Shown here piece by piece: positions 45,071 to 55,760 of a stretch of 57,330 nt of DNA; position 1 is the first letter of the stretch; the number at the start of each line of letters is the position of its first letter. Below the pieces are notes generated by a model. That model was not told the DNA's origin and did not search any database. It was given only the letters and a program-made list of their open reading frames with translations. The stretch is from Chromera velia (taxonomy: Eukaryota; Sar; Chromeraceae), in contig JAHBMJ010000098.1 of NCBI GenBank assembly GCA_018398765.1, forward strand, positions 1 through 57,330, in the 5' to 3' direction. The translations under genes were made by a program, and so were the position numbers.

Positions 45071-46881
45071 TTAAGATCGTCCATCCGCAGCAGGGGGGGC
45101 AGAAGCGGCCCCGCTGTCCTGTGGGGCATCTGCCTCTCCTCCTGCTCCCGCGTATGACGGGACCATCGTGGGAGATGACACGGTCCGGATCCTGCACGAA
45201 GGAAGGAAGGACAAAAGAAAGAAGGAAGAAAGAAAGAAAACAGAAGACAATTGGTGAACAACAGAGAAATGGGCCGGAATTCGCAACAAGACGAGAAGAA
45301 AAAAAACACGCTAAATTGCATTGACGCAAGAATCCGGAAGTGATCGCTGATCCCGCCCTTACACCCACTTCCAAGCTGTGCGCGGACAGTGCAAGAATGT
45401 GTTTTCAACCCCTTTCTTGTAATGAAGCAACAGTGCATAAAGCTGGCCACGCGAATACAGTCACAGCTACCACCCCACAATCACAGGAAGGGGAAAAAAT
45501 GGGATTTTTTTCTAACCAAACCCCTGTCCCTCTTTTTATCCTTCCAGCAAGCCCGCTGCCCATGTTATCCTCTTCTTCCCACTGACCATCTGCTCAAACC
45601 TTCCGCATCCCCCTCCCCTCCACCAGAATACACAGGAGGGCTCTCACGGTGACCTTCAGAGACGACACCAGAGACGGGATGCGGACCCCCACCCTCCCCA
45701 GCCTCATGATCCACACCTCCTGGAAAAGGACCAGAGGACACGAAAGGGGTCTCGGGGGAGGTCCCCATACCCGGATTGGACCCCGCGCTTGCTTCCCGTG
45801 TCGGCTGCAGCCTGTCCATCTGTTCCTGGAGCCCCCCCGCCCCCTCTCCGTCCCCGTCTTCCCTCAGAGCCCCCAGACGGGACACAAGAGAGAGACGCCG
45901 CCCCGATGACCCTGCAGAGGGCCCCCTTGAGGCAGACCCAGAAGGAGGAGTGCCCCCCAAAGCGCCTCCACCTACACCCTGACCTGAGGACCCCCCTCCT
46001 CCTCCGCTAGACGAGGAGGAAGGCCCCTTCTTACGTAGAGCGTGAATTGGTCTGAGGGACGTCAGGAAAAAAGAGAGGAGACAACTTTCGAGGAAGAGGG
46101 GGAGAGGAACCACAAGAGCCGCATGAGGAGTGACGGGGAGAGAGCTGAGCGACAGAAAAAGGGATGGCAACATCAGTGACACATTCAAATCGAACCGCGA
46201 CTCGATTGAAATCTCAGTGCTGTAGGACACCGCCGAATGAAGGCGCCGGCTTTTCAGAAATGGATGTTCTATTTGCTTATTCGCTCATTCGATCGTTTGT
46301 TGCTTTCTCGCCTCCTACTTTCCTTCCTCCCACCAAAATAGAAAGAAGATGGCCGGCCGATCGGGCCGAATGAACGGACCCGAGCCTGATCATCGCCTGT
46401 GCCTGCCTTTTTGACTGCCTGTCTGTGTCTCTGTCTCTCTCTTTTTCTCCTTTTGCATGCCCTCGGTTCTTTCTGCGTCTGCATAGGCGCTTTGATGCAT
46501 AGATGAGCATGCCTGCCTGAGATGGAAGGCCTCCAGACCTTTCGCCTGCCTGCCTGCTTGAGGACAGACTGACTGACTGACTTGAAGGTCCCCTCGTCGG
46601 TTCTCTCCAGGATGACCATCTCTGCATTCCGCAGGTGGTCCATCTGATGGAATTCGTCCACCGTCCATCGGAGCATTCGCATCAACAGCAGTCTGCAGTG
46701 GGAGAGGAGGTATGTGGGGTCGTTTTTATTTTATCTTTTTGATATTGCAAGCCCTTTCCTTTCGCAGTTCGAGTTGGCCAGACGCAGAGGCAGAGGGGGG
46801 AGGAGACAAGACTCTAGATCAGAGGGGAGCTAGGGAAAGAAAGCAGACCACAATTCAGTCACCAGGCCAAATTCATTGTCC

Positions 46882-46915
<34 letters not shown>

Positions 46916-49900
46916 GACCTGACCTGATTGTGAGTCCATGAGAGACCACCACCAGGTTGCGGGCGCACTTTTCGTGCTGGAAGTGTCTGCACGCATTTAC
47001 TTTCATGCAGAATTCATACAGAAGAAAAAAGTGCTGGAAGTGTCTGCACATATGACAGAGGAGAGAAATGCAGGGAGAGAGAATCACGAACACGCAAAGC
47101 TTTTGTCGAATGAAGACGAAAAGAAACTAGAGAGTGTTTTGTCGGGCTGGAACGGATGGACGAAGGGGCGAAGTCTGATCATACCGATGCGGTGACTTTT
47201 ATCTCCCTTTCACAATGAAAAGATCCGTATTCACGGGATGGCTGAATGGAATGAAATTGCGTGTGTGATCAGCAAACGAAGATACCCAAACAAAAAGAAT
47301 GCCATACAACCCTAACGTTCACCCAGCACAAGCCGACCTATACAGCTTCTCGACAAACGCGGTCACTCGATCATACACGTCAGCGCCCGACTCGCCCCCA
47401 GGGAATCTGCATGGGCAGGCAGAAATATGTGAAGCAACTGAAGTCATTCTCTCTCTACCCGTCCGTCCATCTCACTCACCTAAAGGCTGGCTGGCTGTCT
47501 GCGCAGGAACGCTCGCGTGTCCTTACAGGTTTCTTTGACGGAGACTTCGAGGCAGACTTGAATGAAGGAGGGCTTTAGTGCAGGCCTATTTGTATCGGTA
47601 CATGCGTCCGGACTTGCCATATATACAAACAAACGGTTCTGCACTCGCAAAGAATGCAGAAAACAAGACTGCGGAAGGGTCCAGTGAAGTCCTTCTCTCC
47701 TCCGAGTCACTGAAGGACAGGAACAGGAAAAGAGCGGGGGAACGGACATAACCTATTTTCAGCTCTTGCGCACACCATAGCTGTTCCCAGCCACTCCATG
47801 CCCTTCCACACCGCTTTCGTGACCTACCTGTAGTAGAAGTGACCGCACAGTTGGCGCAGTTGTGACTCTTCTCGGAGTTGTCGGAGTGGTTTTCCTGCAG
47901 TCCACTCGTGTGTCAAAAATGGCAAACTTGCATGAGACACACGACAATTTTCAGAAGAAGCGATGTCGAAGAGGCCTCTCTGTACTTCTCACTTGGCCAA
48001 GGAGTCGTGAGGAAAAGAGAATGAATATCAACACATCTGCGCATGGACGGAGAGGAATCTGCAGAAAAATCAGAGGCAACCATTCAAACTTGTAGCCATC
48101 CTGCTTAGACTTCCACGTGACGAAACAACTGCAGCAAATCAACCCAGCAAAGCTCTCCTCCCCAACTGACTGACCGAATCCAAACTCTTGTTCCCTCAGC
48201 CGAGGTTCCTCCACGACAGTCACATTCCGAAGTCTTCTGATGAACGAGAAGCTTGCCCTGCTGCTGCTGCTGCTGCCCCCCCTCTCCCCTGCAGACCGTC
48301 CCCCCTTATGGGAGAGGACAGAGGACCCGATACCTGTCCAGGACCCGGAGGATCCAGAGGCCTCCTCTCGATGGAGTTGAGAGGAGGACCCTCCAACCAC
48401 CCCCTCTCCTTGTCTCTGTCTCTGGAGATGCCTTGAGAACAGAAAGAGAAACCCCTCTGCGTCCACATTCTCCCCAGAGGCTTCCTCGAACGCTGCCAGG
48501 ACGGCTGAGATCGTCTGTTTGGCCCTCAGGTAGGGCGAACAGTAGATCTTCACGTCTCCGTCTCCGACGATCTTCTTGATCACCCGGCCGGCACGACGAG
48601 CTTGCTCAATTCCTGCATGTGTGTCGACGCATACAGACAAACGCAGAGCGGAGGAAAACGGGAAGGCAGTTAGAGCCTGGGCAGGAAAGGAGAAGTTACT
48701 GTTCTTGTCGACGGACAGGGAATGTGAAGGCACTTTTTTGTTTTTGCGGGCGGGCCCCTCACCAGTTCTTCCTCCAGCTTCAGTGCAGTTTTACGAGGCT
48801 TTGTTTTAAACAAACTTCTGGCGGCCAGATTTCGGCATAAGTATCATGAATGTGAAACCACCAGGAAGAGGGGAAGGGATGAACAGAAAGAAAGAAAACA
48901 AGGGCCTGAGGGGACCCCTTCCAGTCTGTTTGTTATGCCGCACGCCCCCTTACCATGAGCAGTGAGGGAGATCATGTGGTCAGGAACAGTCGAGTAGATC
49001 TCCGCAGACACGTTCCCCTCGCTGCATCCATTCATGCATACACACATACATCCATACATACATGCAGCTCTCCATCTATCGAGGGATAGAATTTCACGAA
49101 GAGGGAAACGGTAGACAAGACCGAGAGATTTTCTCATTCCCGAACTTTAAATCGTTCAGCCGGCCGTTCTACCATACAGGCGTTCGTGGAGAGAGCAATG
49201 AGGGAACTGGACGGCTGTGGGGAGAGCCACAGAGAGAGAAGAGAAGAGAAGAGAAGAGAAGAGAGCGATTCGACCCAGAGAAGAAAAGATCCAAAACGAA
49301 AAGAAACGAGAGAAGAGGCGGATGCCGAGCAAGTCCTCAGTCGGTCTGTATGATGGTTCTGTGCTGACACGAAAGAAGAGACAAACCGAGAGGAAGAGTT
49401 TACGGTCAGATACTCACAGAAGAAAGGCAGCCGCCCGGCTGTCTGTCCAACCAACCGACTGACCTCTGTCCGTGTCTGAGGAGAATAATTCTTTTGGGCA
49501 TGTTGAGGACCCGAAAGGTCAAAGAAGCGCGTTGAATGATTCTGCCGAGCAGAAATTCTAGGGAACGCAGTAACCTGCACGCATGTCCATACAAAGAAAG
49601 CGACGAGGCGGTCAGGGACAACTGTTGGTCAATATCTTTCTCGAGGAATGTGGGCAGTATGCTGAAAACGACGAGACAGCAGGAGAAATGCGGCGACTAA
49701 GTCAAGAGACGAGACGAAGGCACAGAGGAGGCCCTGAAAGAAGTTGCAGGCAGACAGACTGAATAGGTACGTAACCTGAGCTTTCGCAAGGGAACCGCTG
49801 AGGAAGATGAAAAAAGAGTAAGAAAAGGATATGCAAAAGAGGGACTGGAGAAGAAGAGAAGCAACAAGAGCCTGGGGCGGTCAGCATACAACAGAACAAT

Positions 49901-50184
49901 CGACAAAAGTGGAGACCACGAAAGATACTCACAGCACACAGCGGACCAGACTGAAGAAGAGCTGGAAATGAGTCTTCGGCGTACCATCCTCTAAGGAAGG
50001 GCCAAAAGGCGCACAGCGTCAGCAGGGCTATGGCGCCTGGAGTCTTGCTCCATGCAAACAGTCTCTTCAGGGTCGCGACCACGTTCTGAGCCTTCTCCCT
50101 GTAATGCTGCGACAACACCTTTGCACCATCCGTCTGTCGAGAGCTGAGCGCTGTGACTGTTCCCCCTCCACTTGCATCGTTCAT
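45071..50184 (-). CDS. Membrane-anchored phosphoglycerate mutase-like (AT74-type) histidine phosphatase
   Basis: Ten exons join in phase to 610 residues: 50184-49952, 49661-49464, 49021-48954, 48612-48175, 47894-47828, 47406-47338, 46986-46924, 46692-46582, 46051-45587, 45191-45071 (TAA). The histidine phosphatase superfamily uses a phosphohistidine intermediate. Seen: nucleophile motif LLRHGQSEGN (His141), CSPYLRAKQT with Arg196, EPRLREQEFG, FPGGESGADVYDRVTAFV, second catalytic His in VVVSHGLT (His374), and LRWTVDEFHQMDHLRNAEM. These match plant and fungal AT74-type proteins. A hydrophobic segment at about 49-66 (AIALLTLCAFWPFL) is a likely single membrane anchor. Oddities: a Ser/Gly-rich insert (about 215-290) and a long Gly/Ser/Pro-rich C-terminal tail. 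The substrate is unknown. The exon 1 donor is the weakest junction: GTCTGG at 49951 keeps phase, GTGAGT at 49932 does not. Confidence 0.87.
46883..46913. repeat. (CA)n microsatellite in a phosphohydrolase intron
   Basis: An uninterrupted CA run lies just inside intron 7, about 10 bases from the exon 7 donor on the - strand. Confidence 0.9.
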
Positions 50185-50539
50185 GGTCTTGGCACGAATC
50201 AGCGGTGAGATCTACGAAGTAAAAGATGCGGGACTTTGCTGTGGAAGGGGTTAGGGAAGAGGAATAGACGTCCAGACGGGAGAGCAGCGAGACGTGAGAC
50301 CTACTGTCAGCTTCACGTCTCCTGCCTGCCCATCTGCTTGCTCGTCTGTCTTTACTCAAGCACGATGCAAGGCGGAATCACTTTCCTGCATCAAAGCACA
50401 CACATGTCATCAATGGACTGATCCCCGGATTTCCGAATGGGTTCAGTATGGTTAAGTCATGGAAGGAAGCCATGATAAGCCGGGCCTCAGAATCTCAGAC
50501 TCACTGAGAGCATCTTTGGACATCGATCGCGGGCCATCG

Positions 50540-50580
50540 CCATGCATGCCACGCCCGGCCGGCACGCCGTGAATGCATGG
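50540..50580. promoter_or_regulatory. Inverted repeat with GC-rich loop upstream of the phosphohydrolase gene
   Basis: CCATGCAT (50540-50547) and ATGCATGG (50573-50580) enclose a 25-base GC-rich loop, about 360 bp upstream of the start at 50184. The arms contain TGCATG. Regulatory meaning is inferred by analogy with the GC-rich inverted repeats at 4253 and 25311. Confidence 0.3.
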
Positions 50581-50677
50581 GGAGGGGGCAGGCGCCCGCA
50601 TGAGTCACGGCGGACTAGCTGTATGGCTGGTATGAATCAGTAGCATCATACCTTTTTTTTTTCTTTACTCTATATAT

Positions 50678-51012
50678 GCCCTGGCCCTTGAATTGTGACC
50701 AAATGGGCGTATACCACCCTAACGTACCTATAGACAAACACCTGCCGACACCCACTAACTCGCACACAGACAAACACCATGTCACCCTTTGCTGTTATAT
50801 TTTGTGCCATTGTCGCACGTCTGTCGTCGACGCGTACGTGCACGATGAGACCGCTTACACCACTTTCAGATAGGGCCGCACCTGGAGCTGGCCATTTTTT
50901 TTTACAAAAAAAAAAAAGAATTGAAAAATGAAAAAAAAAACCATACAGATTCATCCATACAGATCAGTCGATGCAAAAGGTGGTTGAATGGTCACAATTC
51001 AAGGGCCAGGGC
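50678..51012. mobile_element. MITE copy 1 (about 335 bp)
   Basis: It begins GCCCTGGCCCTTGAATTG and ends in the exact reverse complement, giving terminal inverted repeats of about 24 bp. The body matches 51957-52297 at roughly nine bases in ten. A minus-strand frame of 94 codons is kept in both copies but no function is recognised. No target duplication is obvious. Confidence 0.8.
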
Positions 51013-51537
51013 TTCGTAGAGTCAAACTATAAAAACGCATTTTTCTTGAAATGACTTCTTTTTCTTTCTGACTGGCAGAACACGCGAACGGAAGGAAAAG
51101 GCCACCCAACCAACCTACCAAGTAACTAACCCACTTGTGTTCTCTCCCTGCCTGCCTTCTTCCCTTCTCTCTCTCTTTTGCTCTTCTACCACAAGCTTTC
51201 TACCATCGAGTACACTGTCTGACTGAATGTGCCCCTACCCTTCACTTTCTACCAACCGATTGCCAAACCCCTCCGTACAGTGTACACTCGTCTGTTTTGT
51301 TTATCTTTCATCACTCTTTTCTACCATGTCCTGCCTACCGCACCTCTCTGCTCTTTTATTCACTGATAGTCATTCGTCTATTCAGTCATACTTCTCTTGC
51401 CATACATACTCTCTACTCCCGTGAAAGGCCTGTCTCACTCTTTTTTACCTACTTACCTCGATCCTTTCTCCTTCTTTTTCTCTCACTGAAACGTATGCGC
51501 CGTCTCTTTACACTCTTTCTCCCTCTCCCACCTTCTT

Positions 51538-51593
<56 letters not shown>

Positions 51594-51956
51594 CCTACTA
51601 GCTCTGTACATCCAACCTCTGAACTAGCCTACGTGCACCCTCACACTTAGTGACCTACCTACCCACCCACCCAACCACTCATCCATCCACTCATCCATCC
51701 ATCCATCCATCCATCCATCCATCCATTCATCCATCCATCCACACATACACACATACACACACACACACACACACACATACACACAAGGAAGGGGGAGAGG
51801 GGGGGCAAAAAAGGGTCCAAATCGAAGAAGACCAACTTTCCGAGAAACGCCGCCCAGAGAGAGAGTCAGTCGCTCCAAGTAACCTGCAGAGACGATAGAG
51901 ACGGCAAAGACGTTTATTCAAGAGAAAAAAGAAATCAAAGTCACACAGCTCACGAT
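51013..51956. repeat. Microsatellite-rich segment between the MITE copies
   Basis: It contains a CT run (about 51536-51590), a (CATC)n array (about 51660-51742), and CA runs (about 51743-51785) in otherwise pyrimidine-rich spacer. No gene is seen. Confidence 0.8.
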
Positions 51957-52297
51957 GCCCTAGCCCTTGAATTGTGACCAAATGGGCGTATACCACCCTA
52001 ACGTACCTATAGACAAACACCTGCCGACACCCACTGACTCGCACACAGACAAACACCATGTCACCCTTTGCTCTTATATTTTGTGCCATTGTTGCACGTC
52101 TGTCGTCAACGCGCACGCGCGCGATGAGAGCGCTTACACCGCTTTCAGATAGAGCCACACCTGGAGCTGGCCATTTTTTTTTATAAAAAAAAAAAAGAAT
52201 TGAAAAATGAAAAAGAAAACTATACAGATTCATCCATACAGATCACTGACAGTCGATGCAAAGGGTGGTTGAATGGTCACAATTCAAGGGTCAGGGC
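51957..52297. mobile_element. MITE copy 2 (about 341 bp)
   Basis: Same family and orientation as 50678-51012, with GCCCTAGCCCTTGAATTG at the left end and a near-perfect inverted copy at the right end. Most differences from copy 1 are single-base transitions. Confidence 0.8.
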
Positions 52298-53090
52298 TTA
52301 TATATAATGTTCCTATGGGACATGCCGTAGCCCCCAGGGGTGAGATAGGGTGAGAGCATTGAGAGGTGCGTCCATGATTGTGGTACATGCATGCAACAGG
52401 TTCCCCTTCCCATATTAATATATGGTGCATGACAAAACCCTCAATCACGGTTGTTGGGTATGCAAAGACGTAGCCGCGGTATCTGTAAATGCCGTAGAGG
52501 GCCAGAGACGGCTGGACGGGCTTCAAAACGGTTAAGAAGAAGAAATAAGAAGAGCTCTGCTACTAGATACATTTGCTAATAGGAAAATTAATGACGTATA
52601 AGGACTTCGGTAACACATGGTGTTAACGTGAATAAACGTGAAAGAGAAAATAAAATTGTAACCGCAGCAATACATTACTAATAAATCTTTAACAACTCAT
52701 TTTTGCTTATAAAAAAAAATTATAGTGCTCCCCACTTAAATCTACTTACATTTTTATTTTTTATTTATGGAGTTAATATATAAGTCTTTTATATACAGAC
52801 ACACATGCTATAATGTTTTTTTCATTTACTTTCATTTATATTTTGGCCATTCTAGTAGTAGCATAGTAGCATATGTAGTAGCCAAACATTATATACGCCT
52901 TCTGTTATCAACTTGCTCTTTTAAATCATCTACCTGTGACTAAGACTGTGAGCTAGTCTATAAAATGTTTGAACACAACGTTATACAAGTCCCAAACTAC
53001 ATGCTTGCTATGCTTGCTGTATTAGTTGCTGTAGTTGGTTGTGCTCACTTACTCACTCACCAACACACTTAGTCACTGACTCACTGAGTT
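52298..53090. other. AT-rich spacer, no gene seen
   Basis: From about 52540 the sequence is strongly AT-rich with TATA-like stretches. A short spacer frame at 52284-52526 (-) has no recognisable features. Confidence 0.5.
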
Positions 53091-54780
53091 ATTCTTGCTT
53101 TCCTCACTAATTCACTCACTTACTGTCTCACTTGCTCACTCACTTACTCCCTCATTTTCCCTGTCTCTCTTTGATTACTCACCCACATGCCCAAAGTTAA
53201 CGGCTTTCATTAACACTCTCACATCCACACGCCCAAACGGCTTTTGTTCACATACTCGCTCTCTCTGTTTCTCTTCGTTTATTTCTATTTCAGGCCCTAG
53301 CGGCTTAAAGTTTTGTTTATACACTGAGTCTCATTCTCTCTTAGTAAAAGGCTATCTCTATTCATTCAGGTACCCACATGCCCATACAAATATCTTCTGC
53401 TGACATGCTTGTATGAGTCCTTATCCCTCTTCATTCACCCACATGCCCAACCGGCTCCTGTTCACCTAGCTTGTTCACACCGGTTCACACACTTGCTTTC
53501 CCTGTCTGTGATGATTTAGGTTTTTGTTATGCATACCGCATCCCCATATATGAGGGGCGGATCTGGCCTAGTCTGTTAAAAAGTTCTAGTTCGTCCCGTC
53601 TGTTCTGAATCTAGGAACACTGCTCATTGATCACTTTTACTGCGGTTTATTTCTCAAGCGGCCTTGTCTGTGTTTATGCACCTACACCATTGTGATGCCC
53701 CAAACGGCTTCTGTTTACACACTTGCTTTCCATGTCTCTCTTTATTATTCTTCATTGATTCACTACATGAGGCCTAAGCGGCTTCTGTTCACACATTCAC
53801 TCTCCTTATATCTCCTTGTCTCTCTTCATTCACCCACACGTCCAAACAGCTTCTGTTCACACACTTACTCTCCCTGTCTCTCTTAATTTATCAGCAGGCC
53901 CAAGTGGCTTCTGTTCACGCACTTGATATCTGTTCATTCATCCACAGGCCTAGCAAAGCCTAACCATAGGCCCGAGCGGCTTTTATTCAATGACACACAA
54001 TTAATCCCTCTTCATTCATCCACCGGCCCAAACGGCTCCTGTTCCTAGCTTCTGTTCACATACTTGTTCTCCTTGTCTCTCTTTCTTCGCCCGCATGCCC
54101 AACCGGCTTCTATTCATACACTCCCTTCATTCACCCACACGCCCAAGCAGCTTCTGTTCACACACTCGCTCTCTTTGTATCTCCTTGTCTCCCTTCATTC
54201 ACCCACACGCCCAAGCGGCTTCTGTTCATATACTCGCTCTCCTTGTATCTCCTTGTCTTCTTTCATTCACCCACATGCCCAAACGGCTTCTGTTCACATA
54301 CTCGTTCTCCCTGTCTCTCTTCACTTATCCATAGGCCCAAGCGGCTTCTGTATGTTTCTGTTCACACACTTGATCTCTCTTTATTCATCCACAGGCCTAA
54401 CCAGCGGCCCAAGCAGTTTTTCTTCAATGATACACAATTGATCTCTCTTCATTCATCTATGGGCCTAAGCGGCTTCTATTATGTGACTCGTTCTCCTTAT
54501 CTCACCCGCACGCTCAAACGGCTTCTGTTCACAAACTCATACATACTCATAAACACGCTTATTTTCTCCATCTCTCTTCATTCATCCAGCTGCAGGCTCA
54601 AGCGGATTCTGTTACTGCACACACTTCCTTTCCATGCTCCTCTTTCTCCATGCACCCGCACGCCTAAACATTCACCCACACGCCCAAACGGCTTCTGTTC
54701 ACACACTTGCTTACCTAGTTTTATCCACAGGCCCAAACAGCTTCTATTCACATCTCTCCCTCTTGTACCCACCAAGCGCT
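53090..54780 (+). repeat. Degenerate minisatellite, unit about 60-70 bp
   Basis: The core (CCCACACGCCCAAACGGC followed by TTCTGTTCACACACTCGC and a CTCTCCTTGTCTCTC tract) recurs well over fifteen times, with substitutions, small indels and partial units; one clear unit around 54127-54194 is 68 bp. Each unit joins a GCCCAAACGGCTTCTGTTCAC box to a pyrimidine-rich segment ending CTTCATTCA. Long frames across it (for example 54243-54782) are by-products of the repeat. Confidence 0.85.
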
Positions 54781-55760
54781 AGACCCATATGCGATAAGCC
54801 TCTCTGCAACATTTCAAAGTGAATACTACAGCGACACACACTATAGACAGTATTTTGCGTCCCAAATCCGTAAGTGGAAGTAGAAGGAAGTCGAGAAACC
54901 AGGTGCTGATCGAAGAATGGCAAGAGGGGCCAAGTGGAGAGAAAGAAGACGGGTAAAAAGAGGTTCCTGCAGATCAAATTCACCGTTTTTCCTCTTTGTC
55001 AAGCGTACTCAGTCGTGGTACGGCTTACTCCTGACTCTGTAAAGCGGCATGTCTTAACTTACCAGTGAGCTTAGTAGTATAGTCAAACAACGGAGCAGTT
55101 TAAAATAGCTTCACTTAGATGGTGTGCTTTATCGCCTTCCTTAAAAACTACACAGATGATCGAATCTACTACAATTCGCCTCCATATGTGTTTTTGCATA
55201 TGTATATATGTACCGATACATCAAGGTTAGACAAAAGGTGCATGTTCGCTATGCATGCACTGTAGAGTTACCAGAAAGCGCGGGTCCCGAAAGGTAAATG
55301 TAACCCGATTTATTGGTAATTCGACTTTTTTTTTTCCATAGGTGCGGCTAAGGGCCTTAACAGATACCATGGCCGGGGGCCACGGCACCCATGCAGGAGC
55401 AATAAGCAGCAGCATACAGCAGTAATCATGAAAAAAAAAGAGATAGAGTGAACTATTGTTTAATAGTTAATTTTTAATTATTTTTAATAAAAAGTTCATT
55501 AATTATCGTTAACATACTCATCGAATAAAAACCAGATCTAACAACTCTTAATCAATTAATATCACTTAATAATAACTCTAATTTTTTTTTAGCAAATATC
55601 ACGAACTAAGAGTATTAAAAAAATTTGAATTACACAGCTATACATTGGGAAACATTTAATTCTAGATTTAATTAGAAACACTACACAAAACTGATCGTTT
55701 GCGTTTGATACTCAAACCGATTTTGAAACAATCCTCAAACAAAATCTGCAGAAAATTTCT
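54781..55760. other. Spacer with no supported gene
   Basis: Unique-looking sequence to about 55420, then strongly AT-rich (55440-55720). Nothing coding is seen. The right end may be 3' flank of the next gene. Confidence 0.5.

Noticed and set aside
46974-47050. Duplicated AGTGCTGGAAGTGTCTGCAC segment as an alternative exon 7
   Set aside because: Only the copy at the proximal acceptor leads into the VVVSHGLT exon in phase; the distal one gives no coding continuation.
53090-54782. Minisatellite as a CRISPR array
   Set aside because: Units are degenerate, there are no unique spacers of fixed length, and the genome is eukaryotic.
54243-54782. A 179-codon frame across the minisatellite
   Set aside because: Repeat-driven frame; equivalent peptides appear in all three frames as the unit shifts phase.
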